This document shows, in pieces, positions 55,150-62,493 of a stretch of DNA of 64,000 nt. Under the pieces are notes generated by a model. That model was not told where the DNA came from and searched no databases. It saw nothing but the letters and a program-made list of their open reading frames with translations. The DNA is taken from assembly GCA_019359445.1 (NCBI GenBank), contig JAHHHJ010000009.1, forward strand, positions 62,001 to 126,000. Reading direction: 5' to 3'. This DNA comes from Kastovskya adunca ATA6-11-RM4. Its GTDB lineage: Bacteria > Cyanobacteriota > Cyanobacteriia > Cyanobacteriales > Coleofasciculaceae. Position numbers and translations under genes: made by a program. The stretch's first letter is position 1, and each line of letters starts with the position of its first letter.

Positions 55150-55260
55150 AAGTGTGAAGTGTGAAGTATGAAGTATGAAGGGAATAGGAGCTACTTGCTA
55201 ATTTTCGTAGGATGTGTTAGGCGCAGCCGTAACGCGTCAAACATCCTTCATACTTCCTTA
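55150..55260 (+). repeat. Short module-B repeats and a diverged REP palindrome
   Basis: GAAGTGT/GAAGTAT heptamers (55156-55181) are followed by a REP-like element at 55207-55246. GTAGGATGTGTTAG, GCGCAGC, CGTAACGCG and CAAACATCC resemble the palindromes flanking the RAYT gene, with outer arms GGATGT/ACATCC. A final CTTCATACTTCC piece ends just before thiL. Confidence 0.75.
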
Positions 55261-55265
55261 CTTAG

Positions 55266-56273
55266 ATGGTCGAACAATTAGTTAAAGAAATTGGCGAACA
55301 AGGTCTGTTGGCGCGGTTGCAGCGTTTTTGTCCGGCGGAAATTGTTGGGGATGATGCGGCGGTTATCTCCTACCAGGAACCCGGACAATCGTTAGTTGTA
55401 ACAACCGATGTGCTGGTGGATGGTGTGCATTTTAGCGATCGCACTACCAGCCCTGAAGATGCCGGGTGGCGAGCCGCTGCTGCCAATTTGTCGGATTTAG
55501 CCGCCATGGGAGCCTCCCCTCTCGGCATTACCGTTGGCTTAGGCGTCACGGGTGACACTACAGTCAGTTGGGTTGAGCAAATCTACCAGGGACTCAGTGA
55601 TTGCGTAAACCATTACAATACCGACATTGTTGGCGGTGATGTTTGCCGCTCTCCAGTCAATACCCTCGCCATTACCGCCTTCGGTCAAGTTTCCCCTCAG
55701 CACACCCTCCGCCGCTCTGCGGCTCAACCTGGAGAGGCAATTGTCGTCACAGGTGTTCATGGTGCCTCGCGCTCAGGCTTAGAACTGCTGCTCAATCCCG
55801 AACTTGGGCAACATCTTAGCGATACCGAGAGAAGAGAACTGATTCAAGCCCATCAGCGACCTAAACCCCGCCTAGATGTACTCCCAATTCTTTGGAAAGT
55901 AATAGAATTTCAACCCTCAATCTCCCCTGCTGGAATGGATAGTAGCGATGGCTTAGCTGATGCCGTTCTCCAAATCTGTCGCGCTAGTGGTGTTGGAGCA
56001 GAACTAGATTATAGTTCGCTACCTTTCCCCCCAGCTTTGAAGCAGCTAGTGTCCTCCCAAACAGCATTAGAGTGGGTGTTGTATGGTGGCGAAGACTTTG
56101 AACTGGTGCTTTGTCTTCCCCCATTGCTTGCAGAGGCATTAGTCGCCCAGTTAGGCGGAGCTTCTGCTATTGTCGGCACAATTACCACGGGTACAGATGT
56201 CCGGCTGCGTGATGCTTCTGGTGTCTATCCCGATGAGATACTGTCCCTGCGCCGGGGATTTCAACATTTTTAA
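55266..56273 (+). CDS. thiL: Thiamine-monophosphate kinase
   Basis: 335 residues. Phosphorylates thiamine monophosphate to the active diphosphate. The AIRS-like fold shows GDDAAVI near residue 29, TTDVLVDGVHFS, AAANLSDLAAMGASPLGITVGLG, DIVGGDVCRSP, VVTGVHGASRSGLELL, MDSSDGLADAVLQICRASGVGAEL and LYGGEDFELVLCLPP. All are metal and ATP signatures in order. The start follows a repeat element within five bases. Confidence 0.94.
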   Translation: MVEQLVKEIGEQGLLARLQRFCPAEIVGDDAAVISYQEPGQSLVVTTDVLVDGVHFSDRTTSPEDAGWRAAAANLSDLAAMGASPLGITVGLGVTGDTTVSWVEQIYQGLSDCVNHYNTDIVGGDVCRSPVNTLAITAFGQVSPQHTLRRSAAQPGEAIVVTGVHGASRSGLELLLNPELGQHLSDTERRELIQAHQRPKPRLDVLPILWKVIEFQPSISPAGMDSSDGLADAVLQICRASGVGAELDYSSLPFPPALKQLVSSQTALEWVLYGGEDFELVLCLPPLLAEALVAQLGGASAIVGTITTGTDVRLRDASGVYPDEILSLRRGFQHF

Positions 56274-56394
56274 AAGAAAAGCGCCGCATTAACTGTTGTT
56301 TACTTCCTCTTTACCTTAGTTGGGTAGACTTTTTAATCATTAATCAATAGTTGCAATATCGTGGCTGATTGATACCTTGAAGCAAATTTTTCAC

Positions 56395-56423
56395 GCTCTT
56401 GCCACAGGCAGAGCATTTTTTTT
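56395..56423 (+). terminator. Rho-independent terminator
   Basis: GCTCTTGCC and GGCAGAGC form a stem (one bulged T) with an ACA loop, followed by eight Ts. It lies 122 bp after thiL and about 30 bp before the next gene. Confidence 0.7.
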
Positions 56424-56453
56424 GCCCCTACGCCACGACAGAAAACCTAGAGC

Positions 56454-56669
56454 ATGAATGAAAGGGTATTGAAGCAAGCCCAAGCGTGGGGATTTATTTG
56501 TAAAGAGATAGCTCCAAGTGATTGGCAAATTTTACCCCCACAAAGAACGGAACGATGGAGCTTGAAGCTTTTTGATGACAAGTGGTTGTTAATTGTGGGT
56601 GAGGTTCCCCAGATTAGTTTGCATCCTTATGAAGCGCTTGAATTTTTAGAGCGACGACGTTTCAGGTAA
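56454..56669 (+). CDS. Small conserved-looking protein, unknown function
   Basis: 71 residues (MNERVLKQAQAWGFICKEIAPSDWQIL...HPYEALEFLERRRFR). It is soluble, has one Cys and three Trp, and carries a basic tail. Good protein pattern throughout. No family recognised. The MITE-like element at 56681 begins 12 bp after its stop. Confidence 0.6.
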   Translation: MNERVLKQAQAWGFICKEIAPSDWQILPPQRTERWSLKLFDDKWLLIVGEVPQISLHPYEALEFLERRRFR

Positions 56670-56680
56670 GCAATAATTTT

Positions 56681-56774
56681 TAGGACTTACGCACTGTAGA
56701 GGTGAAAGCGCGATCGCTTCGTAGGGCCATGGCAGTGCCATTCCCTGAAGAGAGTGAGTCTTGCGTAAGTCCTA
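56681..56774. mobile_element. 94-bp MITE-like element
   Basis: Perfect 13-bp terminal inverted repeats TAGGACTTACGCA (56681-56693) and TGCGTAAGTCCTA (56762-56774). The outermost TA at each end could be a TA target duplication, as made by IS630/Tc1-type transposases. The interior holds a HIP1 site and a CCATGGCAGTGCCATTCCC stretch but no ORF. No matching transposase is in the window. Confidence 0.7.
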
Positions 56775-56895
56775 TTGGTAAATTAGATGTGTGACAGATT
56801 TAGGCAATCAAGCATCGAGTCTTAAAGCGCCGGATTATTGCATTCAGCTACTTATCCTCGCTGAGGAGTCTTTCGTTAAACAATCTGGGGGAGAT

Positions 56896-57192
56896 ATGAC
56901 ATTAGATGAATTTACACAACTGATAGAAAAACAGGAAAAATGTCCTGAGTCTCTGTCAAAGGCATTGCAGGCATTATGGTACGACAAACAAGGAGATTGG
57001 CACAAAGCCCATCAAGTTGTGCAAAATGCCAACGATACTAACAGTGCCTGGGTTCACGCCTACCTGCATCGAAAAGAAGGCGACCTCAGCAATGCTCGTT
57101 ACTGGTATAAGCGCACTGGACAGCCAGAGTTTGAAGCTGAACTGAACCAGGAATGGGAGCAGATTACTAGACAGTTGCTAAGCAAGAGCTAA
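56896..57192 (+). CDS. Small helical (TPR-like) protein, unknown function
   Basis: 98 residues from the ATG at 56896, chosen because GGGGGAGA ends three bases before it. An in-frame GTG at 56791 would add 35 less convincing codons starting near the MITE. The helices MTLDEFTQLIEKQEKCPESLSKALQALWYDKQGDWHKAHQVVQ and WVHAYLHRKEGDLSNARYWYKRTG look like a TPR/SEL1-type pair. Family not recognised. Confidence 0.65.
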   Translation: MTLDEFTQLIEKQEKCPESLSKALQALWYDKQGDWHKAHQVVQNANDTNSAWVHAYLHRKEGDLSNARYWYKRTGQPEFEAELNQEWEQITRQLLSKS

Positions 57193-57392
57193 TACAAAAC
57201 GTTCTGGCGATCAATTCTGAGGCTTCAGAAACCTGTAGAGACATATAGCATTCCTACAACTTTTAATTCTTGCCTCAGTCTCTAGGCTTACTTCTAAAGA
57301 TAATCTGCAATTCCTTCAAGAGATAGAGCCTTTAGTTGCAGGAATTTGGCTAAATAATAAATATCAATAAAAAAGTTTGGTTAGATAAAACT

Positions 57393-57665
57393 ATGAATAT
57401 TCTTGCTTGGATTGTACTAGGACTGATTGCTGGAGCGATCGCCAAAGCGATTTATCCTGGTTCTCAAGGCGGCGGCATTCTAGGAACCATGTTGTTAGGG
57501 ATTATTGGTGCATTCGTCGGGGGTACCGTGGCAACACTTCTATCAACAGGTCAATTAGCCTTCACTGCAACAACCCTGAGTATACCGGGGATTTTAGTAG
57601 CGATTCTTGGAGCGATTCTTGCCATCTTCATCTGGCAATCCTTGACTCATCGCCGTTCCATCTAA
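57393..57665 (+). CDS. GlsB/YeaQ/YmgE-family stress-associated membrane protein
   Basis: 90 residues, three hydrophobic segments. The family start MNILAWIVLGLIAGAIAKAIYPGSQGGGILGTMLLGIIGAFVGGTV is a glycine-rich transglycosylase-associated-protein pattern. It ends with FIWQSLTHRRS. Cytoplasmic membrane; often stress-induced in bacteria. Has its own terminator. Confidence 0.92.
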   Translation: MNILAWIVLGLIAGAIAKAIYPGSQGGGILGTMLLGIIGAFVGGTVATLLSTGQLAFTATTLSIPGILVAILGAILAIFIWQSLTHRRSI

Positions 57666-57696
57666 GTCATCCCGATAAAAGTCAAATAATCTGAAG

Positions 57697-57720
57697 AGTC
57701 GGGCACTGTGCCCGACTTTT
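57697..57720 (+). terminator. Rho-independent terminator of the GlsB-family gene
   Basis: AGTCGGGCA and TGCCCGACT form a 9-bp stem with a 3-nt loop, followed by TTTT and further A/T bases. It lies 31 bp past the stop codon. Confidence 0.88.
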
Positions 57721-57837
57721 AGACATTTCCCAGAATTTTTTTAGTAGAGAAACAAGTACTTTTTACTCCTGAATTAAAATTTTAAACAAGAAAATTAATT
57801 GTAATTAAACTAATTAAGAATGAGGTGGTGAACTTTT

Positions 57838-58005
57838 GTGTCAGATAGAGCTTTTAAAAATCCGAAGGTTCAGAAAGAGTTGAAACGGTTATGGGGTGGA
57901 GGAAATGTGCCACCTCTGACTCCTGAGCAAATTGAGCTATCCCTTAAGCTGTGGCAAAAGATTAAGGTACGTCGGCAGATTGAACCAAACAGGAATCAAG
58001 AATAG
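57838..58005 (+). CDS. Very small basic protein (55 aa), unknown
   Basis: GTG at 57838 follows GAGGTGG at 57822-57828, a fair ribosome binding site. The TAG is at 58003-58005. The product (SDRAFKNPKVQKELKRLWGG, then NVPPLTPEQIELSLKLWQKI and a basic tail) has two amphipathic helices around a Gly/Pro turn. It is clearly protein-like and followed by a good terminator. Too short for many gene finders. Confidence 0.6.
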   Translation: MSDRAFKNPKVQKELKRLWGGGNVPPLTPEQIELSLKLWQKIKVRRQIEPNRNQE

Positions 58006-58050
58006 CTGGACAGAACTTTAGGTAATTTAACTGTTGAAGCCCTCCCTTAG

Positions 58051-58076
58051 CCCTCCTTTCCATAAAGGAGGGTTTT
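58051..58076 (+). terminator. Rho-independent terminator
   Basis: CCCTCCTTT, loop CCAT, AAAGGAGGG, then TTTTG. It lies 45 bp after the 55-codon gene and supports that gene being transcribed. Confidence 0.8.
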
Positions 58077-58141
58077 GCATAAGTCCTGATCATCCTAATA
58101 TTGGTAATACCAAAAGGGGAAAAAATTGCAGCACCGAGAAC

Positions 58142-59779
58142 TTAGATAAGCTTACTATCGCCCACCCGTAACCAGCGATAACCATAGCCCTCTAGCTCAA
58201 CACTGTGGCAATTGTCTTCAATTTTCTGATAGTCCTGGTCTTCTAATAAATCAATTAGATGTTGGGCATCAACGTCACTTAGGTCTAGCTCTACCGTACA
58301 AGCTTTGCTAGACAAATTGTGTAGAGCCATGACAACGCTACCCTTCCATTCACAACGGTGAGCAAAGACATGCTCGTTGTGCGTCTCAATCACCTGCCAA
58401 TTTCCCCAACCAAATTCTGGACAGTTTTTGCGGGTGCGAATTGCCCTCTCCATCCAGTTGAGAAACGATTCTGGGTTACGACGTTGCATTTCCACATTCA
58501 AATTTCTATACCCATACTCCCCTTCTTTAATTACAGGTCTTACCACTTTGTCAGGGTCTGCGGTTGAGAAACCGGCGTTCTTTTCATCTGACCACTGCAT
58601 CGGCGTGCGAACGCTGTTACGTTCTGGTAAAGACAAGTCGTCACCCATACCGATTTCTTCCCCATAACGTAGAACTGGGGTACCGGGTAACGTCAACATC
58701 ACGCTATAAGCTAGTCGGAGACGACGCTCATCTCCGTTGAGTAGGGGCGACATCCGGCGACGGATACCGCGATTGTAAATCCACATCTTCTCCTTATCTG
58801 GAGCAAACGCCTTAGCAATTTCATCTCGCTCTGCTTGCGAGAGCTTATCCAACGACAACTCATCATGGTTGCGAACAAAATGCCCCCACTGTCCAGTTTG
58901 AGGAATGTCAGGGGGTGCCTTCAGTGCTGCGATAATCGGCTGGGCTTGCTCCCGCGCTAACCCCAAAATTAGATTTTGGTTAGCCAAGAAGTGGAACAGC
59001 ATATGTAGTTTGTTCCCATCGCCAAAATATTGAGGAACTTTATCTACCGCCACGTTAGCTTCTGCCAGAATAATCGCATCGCCCCGCCGCCAGGAAAGGA
59101 AGTTTCGCATTTCCTTGAGGTATTCGTAAGGGTCCTCACTGCTGTCAGTTCCCGTCAACTCAATCAAAAACGGCGCAGCATCAAGCCGGAATCCAGATAC
59201 TCCCAGCTCCAGCCAAAAGCCCATGACTTTTTCAATTTCTTCTTGGACTGCTGGGTTGGTTATATTTAAGTCTGCTTGGTGTTCGTAGAAGCGGTGATAG
59301 TAATACTCTTCAGCTTTCTCGTCGTAAGTCCAAGTTGATTCTTGGACGCCAGGAAAGACAATGCCTTCTTCTGCATTAGCAGGCTTTTTCTTCGACCAAA
59401 GATAAAAATCTCGGTACTTGGAGTTTTTGTCCTCCCGTGCGGCTTGAAACCAACGATGCTTAATGGAGGTATGGTTCACTACGAGATCAATGATTACCCG
59501 CAGACCCCGTTCTTTAGCTTGGCGCGTAAACTCTACGAAATCTCCCAAGCTTCCCAAACGCTCATCGACGCTGTAGTAATCCATCACGTCGTAGCCATCA
59601 TCGTGGTTAGGCGATGGGTAAAACGGCTGCAGCCATATACAGGTCACTCCTAGCCCTGCAATGTAATCCAATCGTTGCGTTAACCCCTCAAAGTCGCCAA
59701 TGCCATCACCATTGCCGTCCATGAAGATTTCAACATCAAGGCAGTAAATGATGGCGTTTTTGTACCACAAATCAAGCAT
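58142..59779 (-). CDS. GH13 alpha-amylase-family enzyme, trehalose-synthase-like
   Basis: 545 residues. The start LWYKNAIIYCLDVEIFMDGNGDGIGDFEGLTQRLDYIAGLGVTCIWLQPFYPSPNHDDGYDV (residues 4-65) resembles GH13 subfamily 16. The catalytic residues are the nucleophile Asp in GVSGFRLDAAPF, the Glu in AIILAEANVAV and the Asp in HFVRNHDELS. A C-terminal beta-sandwich follows. Likely activities are maltose-trehalose interconversion or alpha-glucan hydrolysis; no maltokinase domain or glgE/treY/treZ neighbour helps decide. No signal peptide, so cytoplasmic. Confidence 0.88.
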   Translation of the reverse strand: MLDLWYKNAIIYCLDVEIFMDGNGDGIGDFEGLTQRLDYIAGLGVTCIWLQPFYPSPNHDDGYDVMDYYSVDERLGSLGDFVEFTRQAKERGLRVIIDLVVNHTSIKHRWFQAAREDKNSKYRDFYLWSKKKPANAEEGIVFPGVQESTWTYDEKAEEYYYHRFYEHQADLNITNPAVQEEIEKVMGFWLELGVSGFRLDAAPFLIELTGTDSSEDPYEYLKEMRNFLSWRRGDAIILAEANVAVDKVPQYFGDGNKLHMLFHFLANQNLILGLAREQAQPIIAALKAPPDIPQTGQWGHFVRNHDELSLDKLSQAERDEIAKAFAPDKEKMWIYNRGIRRRMSPLLNGDERRLRLAYSVMLTLPGTPVLRYGEEIGMGDDLSLPERNSVRTPMQWSDEKNAGFSTADPDKVVRPVIKEGEYGYRNLNVEMQRRNPESFLNWMERAIRTRKNCPEFGWGNWQVIETHNEHVFAHRCEWKGSVVMALHNLSSKACTVELDLSDVDAQHLIDLLEDQDYQKIEDNCHSVELEGYGYRWLRVGDSKLI

Positions 59780-60183
59780 GGGTCTTATTAATTATTGTTT
59801 TCAGCAGTTGGTTTTTCGTTGTTCTTAACGAGGGTATCTGAGTTTTTGCCAATTAGCAGATAACCTGATGTTCAACAGAATTTTAGGCAATGGTGCCTGA
59901 TTTGAGAGGATGGCTACGGGTTAAGAACTTGCGCTTTAGGTTAGTAGAAAAATTTGCCTCGCTAGCTTAATGAAACAGAGTAAAAGTTAAAAAACTTCTA
60001 CTCTGTTGTTAAATTTCATCCCATGATAGAACTTAGCGAAGAACATTAAGCCGATTATATATTCTCCTTTTTGTTAAATTCTTACGTCCTTCTTAGGGAG
60101 GAAAGTTGTTAATTTTTTAAGAGTTCTATCAATGTTCTTTGAGGCTGCACTGATGGCGAACAACTGACCGCTGATGGAATAAA
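59780..60183. other. Gene-free region of about 400 bp
   Basis: AT-rich spacer between two minus-strand genes. A hairpin AGAGTAAAAGTT / AACTTCTACTCT (about 59978-60005, one mismatch) is the only structure noted; its role is unclear. No tRNA-like or protein-like segment was recognised. Confidence 0.4.
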
Positions 60184-61239
60184 CTACTGCGATGCCGGGG
60201 CATTCAACATGTTTACTGGGATCACCTGCACGTTTAAATCAATGGGTCTTTCTAGTTTTTGTTCTAAAAAGTCTCGCACTGAAGCGACTTGTTGCTCAGA
60301 AATTGAATCCCAGGGGGCTGCTACTTCCATTTCTACAGACAGCTTATCTCCGTTCGGTTGCACTCTCACAGAACGGATGTCTGTCTGGGAAAAGGTGACA
60401 GTTTGGCGTCGCACTAGCACTTCAACACTGCGACGAACATTTTCCTTTAGTAAGAGATTTCTCAAGGAAAATCCTAAAGGTAAGCCGAGCAACGACAGTA
60501 CAACAATGGAGACAGTTAGTCCGCCTTTGGCGCGGGCTGGTGTACCGTAACGCTGGCACAAAAACACTAGCCCGCCACTGAATATGATGCCTGAGAGATT
60601 AGTCAGAAAGAGCAGGGTTGCCCCAATCGTGACTTGCTGAGAATTGAACGCTATGCCAATACCAATCACGCTTAGGGGAGGCGCAAGGGCAACAGCGATC
60701 GCTACTCCTGGAAGAGCATCAGCAATGCTGCGACGGGTACGGGCAAAGGAACCCGCCGCCCCGGCTGCAACCGCTACTCCCAAATCCATCAACGTTGGGT
60801 TTACCCGCGCGATTATTTCTGGACTAAAGCTTCTTAATCCCACCAGTTTCGCGATCGCTACGGCGGTAACAACTGTCACGATGCAGCCAATCAGCAGCGT
60901 TAAGCTAGAACGCCTCAGTAGCCGCCGATTTGCCACCACCATGGCGTAGGCAATACCTGTAATTGGGCCAATTAGGGGAGCGATAATCATCGCGCCAATG
61001 ATCGTTGCTGCACTCCCGGTTAGAAGTCCTAATGTTGAGATCGCGCCCGAAAGCGTTAGCAAGACAAAGAAGTTTAAGGAAGGAACTGAGGCTTTCCAAA
61101 GACTGCGATTTAAGCTGGTAATCGTTATTGGTTTGTCCTGCAACCAACGCCAATTCCCACTATCACTGTTCCATACTTCAGTAATTTGCTTCTTACCCCA
61201 GACAATTTTTTTCTGGAGGGAATACCACATTGATGCCAA
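60184..61239 (-). CDS. DUF389 (TIGR00341-type) membrane protein
   Basis: 351 residues with six to seven hydrophobic segments. The family signature is LSGAISTLGLLTGSAATIIGAMIIAPLIGPITGIAYAMV (about 60-98). Other segments are VAAGAAGSFARTRRSIADALPGVAIAVALAPPLSVIGIGIAF and a soluble C-terminal domain of about 90 residues. Function unknown; the two repeated G-A-M/I-x-x-A-P-x motifs suggest a transporter-like fold (inference). Confidence 0.88.
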   Translation of the reverse strand: MASMWYSLQKKIVWGKKQITEVWNSDSGNWRWLQDKPITITSLNRSLWKASVPSLNFFVLLTLSGAISTLGLLTGSAATIIGAMIIAPLIGPITGIAYAMVVANRRLLRRSSLTLLIGCIVTVVTAVAIAKLVGLRSFSPEIIARVNPTLMDLGVAVAAGAAGSFARTRRSIADALPGVAIAVALAPPLSVIGIGIAFNSQQVTIGATLLFLTNLSGIIFSGGLVFLCQRYGTPARAKGGLTVSIVVLSLLGLPLGFSLRNLLLKENVRRSVEVLVRRQTVTFSQTDIRSVRVQPNGDKLSVEMEVAAPWDSISEQQVASVRDFLEQKLERPIDLNVQVIPVNMLNAPASQ

Positions 61240-61445
61240 CCTGCGAAATTTTTTGACTAATACAGATTAAACAATAGTAATAATCACTCCGAGTCTGCAT
61301 GTAGATAGACTTATATGAATTAGGAGAGCGATCGCCGATTGGCAATATTGAAGTCAACCCTCTACTCTACCAACGTTAAAGCAGTAAAGTTAAAAAATAG
61401 AAAGGCTCCCTACTTACTTAGGGACATTGTTCAAAGAGAAGCATT

Positions 61446-62237
61446 ATGGGAAGCGAAACGATTGTTCTTTTATCGAGCCGAGAAATTGAAAAAATGCGTT
61501 GTGCAGGACGTTTAGCGGCTGAACTCCTCCACCACCTTGAAAAAATGGTGCAGCCGGGAATAAGTACCCTAGAGCTAAACGATGAAGCCGAAAGCTGGAC
61601 GCGATCGCATGGAGCCAAAAGCGCTCCCCTCGGCTATCATGGCTTTCCCAAGTCCATCTGCACTAGCGTTAATGAAGTCGTTTGTCACGGCATCCCCAAT
61701 GCCAAGCAGGTTCTTAAAGAGGGTGACATCATCAATATTGATGTCACGCCGACTCTTGACGGCTACCACGGCGATACCTCAAAAACATTCTTTGTTGGCA
61801 CCCCCTCCCCAAGCGCCAAAAAACTTGTGGAAATCACGGAAGAGTGCTTAAGAAGAGGGATTGCCCAAGTCAAGCCAGGGGCACGTATTGGCGATATTGG
61901 CGCAGAAATTCAGGAATATGCCGAATCTCAAGGCTTTTCGGTGGTGCGCGACTTTGTTGGACATGGCGTTAGCAATGTTTTCCACACCGCACCCCAAATT
62001 CCCCACTACGGAACACGGGGTAAAGGGAAGCGCTTACGTTCCGGCATGGTGTTTACAATTGAGCCGATGATCAATGAAGGCACCTGGGAAGTCGAAGTGC
62101 TTGCCGACAAGTGGACAGCGGTTACAAAAGACCGCAAACTTTCTGCCCAGTTTGAGCATACGATCGCTGTCACTGACTCTGGTGTAGAGCTGCTCACCCT
62201 CCGGGAAGAAGAAGCTCATTTACAATTTGCCTCGTAG
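61446..62237 (+). CDS. map: Methionine aminopeptidase, type I
   Basis: 263 residues. Removes the initiator methionine. The start IVLLSSREIEKMRCAGRLAAELL is followed by YHGFPKSICTSVNEVVCHGIP. The dinuclear metal ligands are visible in DIINIDVTPTLDGYHGDTSKTF (two Asp), VGHGVS (His), FTIEPM (Glu) and AQFEHTIAV (Glu). No N-terminal SH3-type extension. Cyanobacteria usually carry several map paralogues; this one is monocistronic. Confidence 0.95.
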   Translation: MGSETIVLLSSREIEKMRCAGRLAAELLHHLEKMVQPGISTLELNDEAESWTRSHGAKSAPLGYHGFPKSICTSVNEVVCHGIPNAKQVLKEGDIINIDVTPTLDGYHGDTSKTFFVGTPSPSAKKLVEITEECLRRGIAQVKPGARIGDIGAEIQEYAESQGFSVVRDFVGHGVSNVFHTAPQIPHYGTRGKGKRLRSGMVFTIEPMINEGTWEVEVLADKWTAVTKDRKLSAQFEHTIAVTDSGVELLTLREEEAHLQFAS

Positions 62238-62239
62238 TT

Positions 62240-62414
62240 AGGGGATGGGGTGCAGGGGTGCGGGGGTGCAGGGGTGCAGGGGAGCGGGGGTGCAGGGGTG
62301 CAGGGGAGCGGGGGTGCAGAGGAGATGAGGCGATGAGGCGATGAGGAAAACTGATAACCTCCTTCACCCTTCATACTTCACCCTTCATACTTCATCCTTC
62401 CTTCACCCTTTCTT
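62240..62414. repeat. Intergenic tandem-repeat array (modules C' and B')
   Basis: GGGGTGCAG/GGGGAGCGG nonamers (62247-62320), a GATGAGGC stretch, then CTTCACC/CTTCATA heptamers (62362-62410). It has the same mirrored orientation as the array at 20.8 kb. It covers most of the spacer before the PAS sensor gene. Confidence 0.88.
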
Positions 62415-62438
62415 CGTCTAATGTTGAGATTGATGGGT

Positions 62439-62459
62439 TGAATGGGAATACTAAAACAG
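62439..62459 (+). promoter_or_regulatory. Shared upstream motif (copy 3)
   Basis: TGAATGGGAATACTAAAACA plus G differs at two positions from the copy at 18571-18591. It lies 55 bp upstream of the PAS gene start, nearly the same distance as copy 2 from its gene (59 bp). Confidence 0.4.
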
Positions 62460-62493
62460 TTATTTACATCTCAGTTTTAGGGGATGATTGAAT

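Noticed and set aside
57407-57694. 95-codon frame overlapping the GlsB-family gene
   Set aside because: Alternative frame of a well-recognised membrane protein; Cys/His/Arg-rich shadow.
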